Source: Eutypella sp. D-1 (taxonomy: Eukaryota > Ascomycota > Sordariomycetes > Xylariales > Diatrypaceae). From it: a DNA stretch of 16,249 bases. The translations under genes were made by a program, and so were the position numbers. Shown here in pieces: positions 7,701-15,767 of this stretch. The stretch's first letter is position 1, and every line of letters starts with the position of its first letter. The stretch spans positions 1 to 16,249 of the forward strand of contig JAJTTP010000057.1 in the NCBI GenBank assembly GCA_023313575.1, given 5' to 3'. The notes beneath the pieces are model-generated. The model saw nothing but the letters and a program-made list of their open reading frames with translations. It was not told the DNA's origin and ran no database searches.

Positions 7701-10700
7701 ATCAAGGGTTTAGATTATTTGATAAATTATATAATAAGTTTTTAGATATAGAAGTATATGATCTTCTTAATGTATTTATTTGGTTAGAAAGGATTTTTAT
7801 TTGATAGTTTCTCTCGAAACCCATTAGAGTATACCTTAAATGTGTTAAATTAACACACCTATGACCATCTACCCGTTGCTCCTTTACAGATAAATTCTCT
7901 GATTTAGATCCACGATATTCCATTTCTCTTTTGAGAATCTTCTGGCTTGTTACCGTACACCAGTAGTTAATTGGTCCACTAACGAACTTTAGGTCGCAGC
8001 TTGGTACCAGAAGCTTTAGAAATTTTCCGGAATTTGATCATAAAACCCACTGCAAGATATTATTTGCTACATCAATAAGTAGCAACCACGGCCATAACAC
8101 CCGATATTGCAGAGGTTTCCTAGACCCTCCAGCAGGTGAATTATTTTTATCCAATAATTCTTTATGTTCTTTATTATCAGTTACATAAAAATAGTAAGAG
8201 AATCCTATTGTAACTAATATAATGAATGCATTTAAATTACTTATTGAATACTGCATTAAATAGAACACAAAAGCCTGAAGAGATTCTATACTAGTAATAC
8301 TTAACGCTAATAATATAAAACCTACATGACTTATAGTACTATCTTGAAAAGGTATGATAACACTAATAAAATAACGAACCTAGTTATACCCTAGTTGAGC
8401 AAAGGTATAACTTATTATGTATTAACTTGCAACTCACCCTAATAATATAATCATAACCTGCTATAAAATTCTTCTTTTATCTCGTTTAGTCTACGGTAGG
8501 ATCATTAGTAACTACACCTTCAGAATTCATAAATTCTGTTCTATTAATATTCATACCCCTTTTAATTTCATTAATTTGGGCTGCACCTTCACTTGTAAGA
8601 TGACCTTTATTTTTAATAATATCCGCAGCTATCGCTCAGTCCTTAAAATCGTTAGCTTTGGCTCCACAAATAGGATACTTTCTAAAAAATTCTACTATTC
8701 TAGAATTATCCCCGAATTTAGTACAAGTATAATATCCTCATTCCTTAAGTTTAGGGCTAACAAATTGACCGCATGAGAAATAATCAACTAAACTCCTTAA
8801 TAGTTCTTCATCACGAAGATGTTGAGCTATTTGGAATACTAAGAGGAATCCTACTCCGACCTTGTTACGACCTTGTTTCTTTAAGATATAGAAACACCCG
8901 CTTCGCACACCTGTTGTAAATCCGGCTACTCACTCTGCATGCGGGATTAAACGGTCCTTCTTTTCAAGAACTGGCCTAGATACTGAGATAGTATTAGGAA
9001 AAGCTAATTTCAAGTCTTCTGACAATCCTAAATTGATAGATGCACGAAGATTAACTATATCTTGAAGACCTTCCGTCAGTAAATGTTGACCAGCCTTCAT
9101 CTTTAACACTACTTCTTTTCATAATAAATAATCTTCTCTCTTATGCGTAATAAGGGGATATTTGTCAAAATGGGGCAAGATATAATTCAGAATATCTTTC
9201 TGAGAACTTACTCTGTAGGCTACAACATCTTTCCCTTGTTTAACAATACTTCCTATTCCACCGAAATAAGCTTGTATTTGCTCCAAAAGAGCTAAGTCCC
9301 TCTTATGAAGTCCTATTCTAAACACGGTTTCTACACGTCAACCTAGACGAAACTCATCGTTCTTTCTAACAATAACCACAAAACTACCTTCAGCATCCGC
9401 GAACCCTGAAATAAATCAAGGTGAAAGAATGCCAAGTGACAACTTCTGAGTATCGTCTTTATTTTTGTTTGAAAAAGATTCATTAAGACTCATTACCTTT
9501 GAAGTGTGTATGTAAGAAGTTGTGCTAAACTGTACCTTGTGCCTGGCTATTAACGAAACTGCTTGACCTAAAAGAATTCCAGAAGATAATGGGGCTATAA
9601 AATTAGTTATAGGGCTAATAGCAATCAATACATTAGGGTTCGCAGGGCCAAAGCAAAAATTTTTTACCAGACCCTCTAAACTAACCTTATTAGTTATGGT
9701 ATGGCCTAACCTATTCAAAGAGTACACCTTAATTACAAGCTCTCCTATTTGCATGTAACAACCGCCGTCTACTCGTTGCTCTTTTACAGTTTTACTTTAA
9801 CATACCACTGATTTAGATCCGCGATAGTCCACTTCTCTTACAATAACTAAAATATTATCTTCAGATCATTATCTGAATTATTACCTTACACGGGTGATTA
9901 TTCCGTCCACTCAAGACCTTCGTCCTTAAGTTTGGTATCAGACATGTTAGGATTTCCCCGGAGTTTGACGGTTACGCTCACAATTACTCACCTCACCTAC
10001 CATTCACTAAAGTGGTAGTTTATTATAAGATTAAATCCTAAATAATCTAACTCTTTAATACATTATATTCCAACGCTTGAATTTACCAGAGTATTAGAAT
10101 GCAATGAATAATTTAAAAAAGGGGGTAGGGAGGGGTACTATAAGCCAATAATCTTTTAATTCTAAACTGAGTTAAACCTACTACTGTACCTATTATTAAT
10201 GATAATAAAGAACTCATTAATAAACCAAAGGTTCAATTAAAATCAGTAAAATAATTGCTTGTAAAGTATACTATTTCTAATAATAAGATAAATATAGAAA
10301 TTTTGGCTAAAATAGCTACAAACGTAGTTACGATAGTAGGTATTGCGTCATAAACGTCCATGGTTACTAAATTTCTCGTCCAAATTAAAGAAAAGAACGA
10401 CTTCATATAAAATACTCAATAATAAACATATTGTCTAAAATTACAATATAAACATGTAATATTATATACTTATATTAAATAATATAGACCCCCAGAGGGG
10501 TTTAAAAAAAATCCAAACTAAAATCTTAAACAATATAAACAATACAATTAAGAAGATTTAGATTTTAGTTTGGATTTTTTTATTTAACCGGAGGCCGCGG
10601 GTTTGTATTAGTATTTTTATTTTAAATATCTACCTTTATTCATTCCTACCTTTATTTGACGAATTTCATCAATACCTTCCTTAGTTAAATGAACCTTTGT

Positions 10701-13700
10701 TCGAATTATTTCCGCTACTTTAGCTCAATCCTCAAAGTCTTGTGTTCTCACACCAAGGATAGGATATTTATAGAAAAAAGGTAAAATATTTTCAGAATTG
10801 TTTTTGAATGATTGACATCTAAACTCTATATAATCTTTATAACTAAAAGTTTGACCACATCCAAAGAAATTCACCAAACTTCTTAATAAAAATTCGTCTC
10901 TTATATGTTGAGTTAATATAAAAAGTAATACTACACGACTTCCTGCTTTACATAATTTAGATTCCCTAATGCTAACTTTGAAACAACCATCACCAGAAGT
11001 AAAACCAGATACTCATTGAGGATGTAATTTAGTATTATCTAGTGGTAATGATGGTCTTGATGTAGCAACAGTATTAGGGAAAGCTTCTTTAAGTAAGGGA
11101 CTTAGTCCTTTATTAATAGAAGCTCTAATATTTATTATTTTTTGTAAACCTTCAATTGTCAAATGTTCCCCACGTTGCATCATCATAACTACTTCTTTAA
11201 ATAATAAGTAATCAGCATACTTTTGAGTTTTTAAGGGATACTTATCAAAATGAGGAATTACTTTTGTAAGTATTTGATTTAAAGAACCTATTGTATAATC
11301 ACAACAATTATTTCTTTCTTTACCAATTCTACCCACTCCTCCAAAATAAGCTTGGATAAGCTTTAAGAGTTCTATATCTCTAACATGTAGATTAATTGTA
11401 AAGTTAGCCTCAAACTGCCACCCTAATTTATTTTTAGGTGATTTACGAACTAGAACAAGAAAACAACCTTCTGCATCTGTAAATCCCGATATAAATCAAG
11501 GTTCATTCAGTTGAGGTAGTTGATTTACATCATTGTTCAGGCTAGATTCAGTAGAATAAAGTCGTCTTTGAATAATTAGATTAGAAGGGATTTTAACTTG
11601 ACAGTTTTGGAAAAAACCCATTAGAGTACATCTTAAACGTGGTAAACTATTACCACATCAACTACCGTATACTCGTTGCTCTTTTACAGCAATATTATTT
11701 AACATTACTGACTTAGATCCGCGATAGCCCACGTTCCTTTCAGACACCTCTTGGCTTGTTACCGTACACCAATCATTAGTTGGTCCACTTATACCCTTTC
11801 GAGTATATCTTGGTACCATAAGTTCTAGGGGATTTCCGGAATTTGGTAGTTTACTCCTAACGATAAAGGATTCCCCAAACCCTCTGTCAGGAGATCAAAA
11901 ATGAAAAGGTGCAGCTGAAACTTTAAATAAAAATCCTACACTAAATATTAATAAAGAGTGGTTTATGTAATATGGTTTATACCAGGAATCTATATTATCA
12001 CTTATACTAGTAATTATATATAAACCATCCATATTAGTAGTACCAGAATTTGCGTATAATAATGCTGAACCTAATAGAATAAAACACGAACTTAAACCCA
12101 AGGCTGTAGGAACTTACCATGCAAATAAACGTCCGATTCTAAAAATAAAAAAAAAACGAATTTATTTTATTTACACTTACAATTCATATCTTCCTGTATT
12201 CATTTCAGCTTTTATTTCTGAAATCTTAGCTAACCCTCCATATCCCATGGGGATCAGGAGTTAAATGTTTCTCGGCTTTTAAAATTTAAGCTACTCTGAT
12301 CCCGGAGGGATAAAAAAATCTTAAAAAATCCTGAAATTTTGCTCCTAAGAGAGGGTTATCCTTAAAAAATGGTCTAATTTTTGTAGTAATATCGGTAAGA
12401 TTTGTTACTCGGAATCTACAAAGGTTACCTCAGTATAGGTATTACCGCAACCAAAAAACTCAACTAAACTCGTCGTTAAAAGTTCATCTCTTTCTACTCC
12501 CTAATCCCCGGAGGGGATACGGGAGACGTTGAGAAATAATAAAATCCAATTGTATATTTACCTTTGATTTAGTTGTTGCAGATTTTGTGCGAAGCGTATT
12601 ACGAAAAAACAACCACCCATATCCCTTGGGGATCAGGACTGCATCTGTAAATCCTATTAATCAACCCAATTCTCCTATAAGTTTATTTACCACTAAAGGT
12701 CGAGATACAGGGATAATATTAGGAAAGACAGCCTGCAACTGGTTAGATAAACCTCCGTTCATTGAAGCTTTAATTGCTACAATTTTTTTTAAGGCCTCTT
12801 TCCCTCGGCTCTGCCGTGTTTTTTTCCTTTCTCTTCACTCCTACAAGTAGAAGAGAAAAAAACTAAAAAAATCAATAAAAAACTAAAATCTAAATTCAAT
12901 TTCTCAATTTTGTATAATACTTAAACCCCCGCAGTAAGGATGCAGCGGGGGTTTGGGAAAAAGGAGGTCTAATTTTAAATGCTGTTTATTTAAAACTAGC
13001 TTATATGCTTGTTTGAAAAGTTGGAAATCTGCGAATTTTGAGTAATTAAAGGGTATTGATCTAAATGATCAAGAATTTTTTCTAAATCTTTTAAAAATTT
13101 TCCCTTTCTCTTCTACGAGTTCAACGAGTTAAGAGAAAAGGGAAAAAGAGACAGGCGCGAATACGATAATGAAGAATTTTTTGTGTTGGATGGAAAAAAT
13201 ACTACCAGCTGAAAAATATCTTTGAATTTGTTCTAAAAGAACTCTGTCTTTTGTATGTAAAGAAATACCAAATTCAAGTTTTACTTGTCAACCAACTTTA
13301 TTTTTCGAAATACCTACAGAAAAATAACCTTCCCCGTCTATAAATCCTGTAAATCACCAAGGATTTAGCATTATAGGAGAATTATGATTTTCTAAGGGGC
13401 TACGCAGGTATAGAAAGATTGTAGAGTGGCAGTACCGATTCCTATTTGTTGATTTATTTTTTAGGAGGGATTCCGACTCTATAGTTTCTTTCAAAACCCT
13501 TTAGAGTACATCTTTACTCGACACATTGCCGAGTAAATCACCATATACTCGTTGCTCTTTTACAAATAATGCTATAACATTACTTGATTTAGATCCGCGA
13601 TAACCTATTTTTGTTTCCTCCATATTATGAGTTGTTACTGTACATGAATAATAAGTTCATCCACTAATACCTTTTAAAGTATTGCTTAGTATCATAAACC

Positions 13701-15727
13701 TTAAGGTGTCCCCGGAGTTTGGTAATTTTTGGCGCAAAAGTAAGGAGTTCCCACATCCCTTGGCACCTAATAAGAAATAGATTAAACCACCTGTAGTAGC
13801 TAATTCTGAGTTCCTATAAATTGTACTTAATAAATACAAACCGTAACTTTGTAATTCTATTGATAGAAAAATAGAAACTAAATCATTAGTAGACATTAAA
13901 AAAATTGCACCGCTAACTACAAATAATAAAATTAACGAGGCAAACTGGATTTATCCATACAAATTCTAAACTAACCTATATATCAACACAATTATTACCT
14001 TTTATACATTGCATCTTTAATAGCTTTTATTAATGTAACTCCCTCTGAAGTTAAGTGCATTTTATTACCTATTAGAAAAGATGCTTTTTTAAATCTCTCG
14101 AAATCTAAAACTTTTACACACCTGAAAGAGTATATTTTGTTAAGAATGGAATTAAATTTAGGTTAATATCCTCAGACTTAGTGATAACTCATTCAACTGA
14201 TTCACGATTACGGGCTTTCCTGATTACACAATACACAAACCGCACACCAAATATTTAGCGAGCCTTTCTAGTAACTCTAAATCTTTAATATGTTGACTTA
14301 AAGAAAAAATTAAACTCACTGCATACCCTGCTTTTCTTTTCTCATTTTCATAAAGAGAAATAAAGAAAGATCCTTCTGCAGTTATAAATCCTGAGAATCA
14401 ATTAGGATTAAATAAAAAGGTATCTGAAATTCTGGTGCAATAGCAGGGATAATATAAGGAAATTCCGCTTTTACTACACTCGGTAACCCTTTATTTAAAT
14501 TAGCTTTTAACGAAAAGATTTTTAATAAACCAGGTAAGGATTATGTCCCCCTTTTTCCATAAAATAACTATCTCCTAAATAATAAGTAATCTTTTAATTT
14601 AAGCGTAGCTAAAGGATTTATCGAAATGAGGCAGAATATACTTTTTTAAATCTTTTACAGAACCTACAGTATAGTAAACTACCCCTCTTTTACTAGTATA
14701 GATATTACCTATTTTAAAAAAGCTTTAATTTGTACTAAAGATCTAAATCTTTTTGATCTAACCCTATAGTATACACGGGTACTACTTTTCAGCCTGTACC
14801 GGATTTTTTTCTTAGTAACAGAAACAGTAAATGAACCATCCCCGTCTGTGAAACCTGTTACGAATCAAGGGTTAAACTAAAACTAATCTCTGTCTTTAGA
14901 TAATTTTTGTGAAGATTTTTTTGAATCATTAGTTGTTGAATAGAGTTGTTTACTTAGAATTTGAATAGAAGGGATTCCAAATAGGATAATTCTTTCGAAT
15001 CCTCTTAGAGTACAACCTTAACTTATTAAATCTCTGTATATTTAATAGTAACTGCCGTCTACTCGTTGCTCTTTTACAATAACGTTACCTTTATTTGACT
15101 TAGATCCGCGATTGTCCATTTTTTTCGAGTGCGACCTCGACAGCCCTTGAGTTATACAACTCATATTTACTGCACTTAAACCAGTACCACTTATAGTGGT
15201 GAGCCATCTTTTGACTTTTTACCATACATGAGTGATTAGCTCATCCACCACGGAAATTTTTTTTTCCAGATTTGATATCAAAAGCTTTAGGACTTCCCCG
15301 GAGTTTGACATTTTGCCCCACAATATTAACAAATTCCCAGGTTGTTTGACAGGGTATTCAATAATCTTTAAATGTTCTCCCCTTTTTATATTAATAATTT
15401 TTAGTTCTATAATACACCCAAATTATAAATAATAGATCTTTTAAAGATGAATGTTCTTTAACAACTCAAACTTTTCTAGGGAAAAGCTGGTTAACTGTAG
15501 TATCATATACTAACTATAAAACAAATTATGAATATTTGAGTTATATTAGTTACGTGAAGTAAACCTCCATGTAAACCTATCCCTTTATTTATAAGAGATA
15601 TAGACTTACAACATCATGTAAAAAACAATAAACCAAGCAATAATGGCTATTCTATTAAAAGTATTGACATATCTCGTCTCAAAGTGCGGCATTCGAAATA
15701 ATAAACATAATATAGATAAATTATCAT
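4280..15727 (-). CDS. nad2: NADH dehydrogenase subunit 2, seven exons, six group I introns
   Basis: NAD2 is a proton-pumping membrane subunit of mitochondrial complex I. Exons by minus-strand order are 15727-15351, 13935-13765, 12098-11889, 10358-10142, 8342-8134, 6678-6589 and 4720-4280. Joined exons 2-7 give 446 codons including the stop with no frameshift, and phases agree at every junction. Every upstream exon ends in T and every intron ends in G. Characteristic stretches are [62 protein letters not shown] and [13 protein letters not shown]. With about 129 residues from exon 1 the total fits the usual fungal length of roughly 570. Exon 1 as written has about ten single-base deletions or insertions, so the gene is interrupted there. 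Either the sequence is wrong in that part or the copy is not functional. Confidence 0.9.
4300..4314. repeat. 15-bp palindrome at the replaced nad2 tail
   Basis: GAGTCA-ATA-TGACTC is the reverse complement of the 15-mer at 2650-2664. The two sit inside a 34-nt direct repeat (4294-4327 and 2644-2677) with 29 matching positions by eye. Confidence 0.8.
4740..4805. repeat. GC cluster with nested hairpins in intron 6
   Basis: This GC-rich patch in AT-rich surroundings includes GGAGGTT/AACCTCC and CCTCGGAGG inverted repeats, just inside the 3' end of intron 6. It could be part of the intron's 3' structure or another mini-insert; the sequence alone does not decide. Confidence 0.45.
4993..6089 (-). 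pseudogene. intron 6 LAGLIDADG homing endonuclease, one frameshift
   Basis: The first frame runs from ATG at 6087-6089 to TAG at 5523-5525 (188 codons). It carries LAGLIDADG motif 1 [12 protein letters not shown] (5842-5882) and [15 protein letters not shown]. At the junction GLVK should continue as [16 protein letters not shown], but a run of A is one base short, so the rest lies in the next frame. That part contains motif 2 [12 protein letters not shown] (5366-5402), [20 protein letters not shown] and [15 protein letters not shown]. It ends at TAA 4993-4995. Both acidic motif residues are present, so only this single indel disables it. A homopolymer sequencing error or a recent mutation would explain it equally well. 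Several in-frame codons before the ATG are also open. Confidence 0.85.
6589..6678 (-). CDS. nad2: nad2 exon 6
   Basis: Thirty codons read [18 protein letters not shown] and then [12 protein letters not shown], the conserved NAD2 segment following NNSP. Boundaries follow protein continuity: intron 5 ends CCGTG| and the exon ends TAGGT|. Confidence 0.9.
6814..8133 (-). CDS. intron 5 LAGLIDADG endonuclease, in frame with nad2 exon 5
   Basis: It has 440 codons including the stop, in frame with the upstream exon, with TGA as Trp, ending TAA 6814-6816. The first 140 residues are the family's intron-core-overlapping leader ([36 protein letters not shown]). Motif 1 (about residues 142-155) is [14 protein letters not shown]; the usual DAEGSF has Ser in place of Gly. 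Motif 2 (about 304-315) is [12 protein letters not shown]. Each is followed by the usual repeat: [13 protein letters not shown] and [16 protein letters not shown], then [20 protein letters not shown]. Made as a fusion to the 5' exon product and probably processed. It may act as endonuclease and possibly as a splicing maturase. A GCGAAGC heptamer overlaps its last codons. Confidence 0.88.
6819..6825 (+). repeat. GCGAAGC mini-hairpin heptamer, copy 3
   Basis: The context GGCGAAGCAA covers the last four sense codons before the stop of the intron 5 HEG (Arg-Val-Ala-Ser-Pro end). Confidence 0.5.
8134..8342 (-). CDS. nad2: nad2 exon 5
   Basis: The exon encodes [20 protein letters not shown], then a Gln-Ala-Phe-containing helix ([14 protein letters not shown]) and [18 protein letters not shown]. 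It starts within the Tyr codon shared with exon 4 (intron 4 ends CAAG|) and ends TCACCT|. It has 209 nt, consistent in phase with both neighbours. Confidence 0.92.
8486..9754 (-). CDS. intron 4 LAGLIDADG homing endonuclease
   Basis: It has 422 codons, ATG 9752-9754 to TAA 8486-8488, with several TGA Trp codons. An in-frame TAA lies about 16 codons upstream, so translation is free-standing. Motif 1 (about residues 112-125) is [13 protein letters not shown]. Motif 2 (about 274-287) is [14 protein letters not shown] instead of the usual GFTTGEGCF: the segment containing the catalytic Glu is replaced by VRS, encoded by a GCGAAGC mini-insert. Flanking blocks are typical ([55 protein letters not shown]). 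A monomeric double-motif enzyme that has lost one acidic residue would be expected to be nicking-only or inactive. The frame is otherwise intact, so it may persist for a maturase role. Confidence 0.88.
8900..8906 (-). repeat. GCGAAGC mini-hairpin heptamer, copy 4
   Basis: On the minus strand it reads TGTGCGAAGCGGG, inside LAGLIDADG motif 2 of the intron 4 HEG. It displaces the acidic codon and adds two codons compared with the usual spacing. Confidence 0.65.
10142..10358 (-). CDS. nad2: nad2 exon 4
   Basis: The exon encodes [19 protein letters not shown], then a membrane helix ([13 protein letters not shown]) and [20 protein letters not shown], ending [11 protein letters not shown]. Intron 3 ends ACCATG| and exon 4 starts with GAC. 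It has 217 nt and leaves one base of the Tyr codon, which is completed by exon 5. Confidence 0.92.
10505..10581. repeat. 21-bp perfect inverted repeat in intron 3
   Basis: The left arm at 10505-10525 (A-run, TCCAAACTAAAATC) pairs perfectly with the right arm at 10561-10581 (GATTTTAGTTTGGA, T-run) around a 35-nt AT-rich loop. The outer part (A-run TCC / GGA T-run) recurs in the inverted repeat at 15864-15926. It could be a mini-insert or a peripheral intron stem. Confidence 0.85.
10617..11888 (-). CDS. intron 3 LAGLIDADG endonuclease, in frame with nad2 exon 3
   Basis: It has 424 codons including the stop, continuous with exon 3 and ending TAA 10617-10619. The leader shares [37 protein letters not shown] and RCTLMGF with the other intron ORFs. 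Motif 1 (about residues 128-141) is [14 protein letters not shown]. Motif 2 (about 292-304) is [12 protein letters not shown]. Both keep the acidic residue. Blocks following them include [55 protein letters not shown] and [18 protein letters not shown]. This is the best-preserved HEG of the window and the likeliest to be active in intron homing, with translation probably starting on nad2 itself. Confidence 0.9.
11889..12098 (-). CDS. nad2: nad2 exon 3
   Basis: Seventy codons encode [55 protein letters not shown] and [12 protein letters not shown]. The Trp before SP is TGA. Boundaries are intron 2 ending GCCTTG| and the exon ending CTCCT|. Confidence 0.93.
12236..12260. repeat. family A palindromic mini-element, copy 2
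   Basis: It is identical to copy 1 (766-790) except for the loop bases. It is inserted in the conserved HEG segment HLT...EGL, between the codons normally reading AACCCTTC and AGTTAAATG on the plus strand. Confidence 0.8.
12296..12312. repeat. family A mini-element, inverted copy 3
   Basis: CTGATCCCGGAGGGATA is the family core in the opposite orientation, interrupting the same HEG between DFLRF and the ILKAEKHL segment. Confidence 0.7.
12497..12525. repeat. family A-like mini-element, divergent copy 4
   Basis: CTCCCTAATCCCC-GGAGGGGAT-ACGGGAG is an extended palindrome with the same ATCCC/GGGAT centre. It is inserted between the ISQR and RDELLT codons of the HEG. Confidence 0.6.
12589..12595 (+). 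repeat. GCGAAGC mini-hairpin heptamer, copy 5
   Basis: The context TGTGCGAAGC is the same as in copies 1 and 4. It lies just after GCFFVI of motif 2 in the intron 2 HEG, where it adds codons before SATTKSKV. Confidence 0.6.
12615..12639. repeat. family A palindromic mini-element, copy 5
   Basis: The core CCATATCCC, three bases, GGGATCAGG is flanked by ACCC/GGAC rather than CTCC/GGAG. It interrupts the acidic codon of LAGLIDADG motif 2 in the intron 2 HEG. Confidence 0.8.
12806..12858. repeat. double-hairpin element, family B, copy 2
   Basis: A GC hairpin (CGGC-TCT-GCCG, 12806-12816) is followed by a CT-rich stem (TTTCTCTTCAC with GTAGAAGAGAAA, one bulge). The order of the two hairpins is reversed relative to the copy at 3981-4034, so the element lies in the opposite orientation. 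Confidence 0.7.
12923..12954. repeat. GC hairpin in the intron 2 HEG
   Basis: AAACCCCCGC at 12923-12932 pairs perfectly with GCGGGGGTTT at 12945-12954. It lies in non-HEG material inserted between the QHLK and GLKKIVAIK codons, next to the family B element. Confidence 0.75.
13098..13157. repeat. double-hairpin element, family B, copy 3
   Basis: A long stem (TTTTCCCTTTCTCTT at 13098-13112 with AAGAGAAAAGGGAAAA at 13131-13146, one bulged A) is followed by a short GC-rich patch (AGGCGCG). It interrupts the intron 2 HEG after SIFSIQHKK and introduces a stop. Confidence 0.7.
13765..13935 (-). CDS. nad2: nad2 exon 2
   Basis: The 57 codons begin [14 protein letters not shown] and continue [35 protein letters not shown] and GLIYFLLG, a highly conserved NAD2 region with no indels. 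Intron 1 ends TGCCTCG| and the exon ends TAGGT|. Confidence 0.93.
13936..15350 (-). mobile_element. group I intron 1 of nad2
   Basis: It splits KIIEYP|LILLFV. The exon ends TACCCT| and the intron ends TGCCTCG|. The shared core-like segment is at 15291-15309 (TCAAACTCCGGGGAAGTCC on the minus strand), followed by RGSKS and KEQRVDGS blocks. The whole intron, like exon 1 next to it, shows frequent single-base indels. Confidence 0.82.
13995..15120 (-). pseudogene. intron 1 LAGLIDADG endonuclease, heavily frameshifted
   Basis: Recognisable blocks in changing frames are RGSKS (near 15100), KEQRVDGS (near 15065), and motif 1 [15 protein letters not shown] (14821-14875). Next come [24 protein letters not shown] and [16 protein letters not shown]. 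Then follow motif 2 [14 protein letters not shown] (14366-14409), [30 protein letters not shown] and [19 protein letters not shown] at 13995-13997 ends the last block. No frame stays open for more than about 60 codons. Unlike the intron 2 HEG there are few inserts; the damage is mainly single-base loss, the same pattern as in nad2 exon 1. Decay and base-calling error are both possible. Confidence 0.8.
15351..15727 (-). CDS. nad2: nad2 exon 1, recognisable but frameshifted
   Basis: The proposed start is ATG 15725-15727. Blocks matching the NAD2 N-terminus appear in changing frames: [58 protein letters not shown] and YYRTK. The last block is [10 protein letters not shown], running into the intron at 15350. 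Nearly every break is a base missing from or added to a short homopolymer. Examples are five A where four are expected near 15398-15402, and a missing T near 15475. I count roughly ten such indels in 377 nt, against none in the other 1338 nt of nad2. A functional gene cannot look like this, so either the assembly is poor here or this copy has decayed. Confidence 0.75.
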
Positions 15728-15767
15728 AATAAAAAAAACTTGGCCTTAAATACTTTAGTCTAAGGCT

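Larger units (their letters stand above)
6679..8133 (-). mobile_element. group I intron 5 of nad2
   Basis: It splits NNSP|VQLIS. The exon ends in T and the intron in G. A segment shared with introns 1-4 lies at 8021-8036 (minus CAAATTCCGG). It is followed by a second shared block encoding CTVTSQK, then RGSKS and KEQRV. These look like coding and ribozyme-core sequence overlapping. The ORF is fused to exon 5. The last 135 nt (6679-6813) lie beyond the ORF and presumably hold the intron's 3' structure. Confidence 0.85.
8343..10141 (-). mobile_element. group I intron 4 of nad2
   Basis: It splits the Tyr codon of LLAYSTISH. The exon ends GGCTT| and the intron ends TTCAAG|. Shared core-like segments lie at 9950-9968 (CAAACTCCGGGG on the minus strand) and in the RGSKS/KEQRV region near 9770-9830. 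About 1.8 kb. Unlike introns 3 and 5, the exon-proximal 190 nt is not open, so the HEG has its own start. Confidence 0.85.
10359..11888 (-). mobile_element. group I intron 3 of nad2
   Basis: It splits FHFWSP|DVYDA. The exon ends CTCCT| and the intron ends ACCATG|. The shared CAAATTCCGG-type segment is at 11830-11845. The ORF is fused to exon 3 and ends at 10617, leaving 258 nt of 3' sequence. That contains a 21-bp inverted repeat (10505-10581), a CCCC/GGGG mini-hairpin (about 10487-10499) and a GC-rich patch (10587-10601). Confidence 0.85.
12099..13764 (-). mobile_element. group I intron 2 of nad2, riddled with mini-inserts
   Basis: It splits YFLLG|GLSS. The exon ends TAGGT| and the intron ends GCCTTG|. 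The shared core-like segment lies at 13708-13722 (CAAACTCCGGGGAC on the minus strand). It contains a broken HEG and at least seven palindromic inserts: family A at 12236, 12296, 12497 and 12615; family B at 12806 and 13098; and a separate GC hairpin at 12923. This makes it the most insertion-loaded intron here. Confidence 0.85.
12177..13764 (-). pseudogene. intron 2 LAGLIDADG endonuclease, broken by inserts and frameshifts
   Basis: The frame starts fused to exon 2 ([30 protein letters not shown]) and meets TAA near 13502. Motif 1 is clear at 13326-13368 ([15 protein letters not shown]), followed by [21 protein letters not shown] double-hairpin insert then breaks the frame. After it come [15 protein letters not shown] and [16 protein letters not shown] in different frames. 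Further inserts follow, then [20 protein letters not shown]. Motif 2 (about 12611-12667) is cut after GFTDA by a family A element exactly at the acidic codon and resumes as GCFFV. The end ([16 protein letters not shown] 12177-12179) is recognisable. Compared with the intron 3 HEG, the extra material coincides with palindromes, showing stepwise insertion into a once intact gene. Confidence 0.85.
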
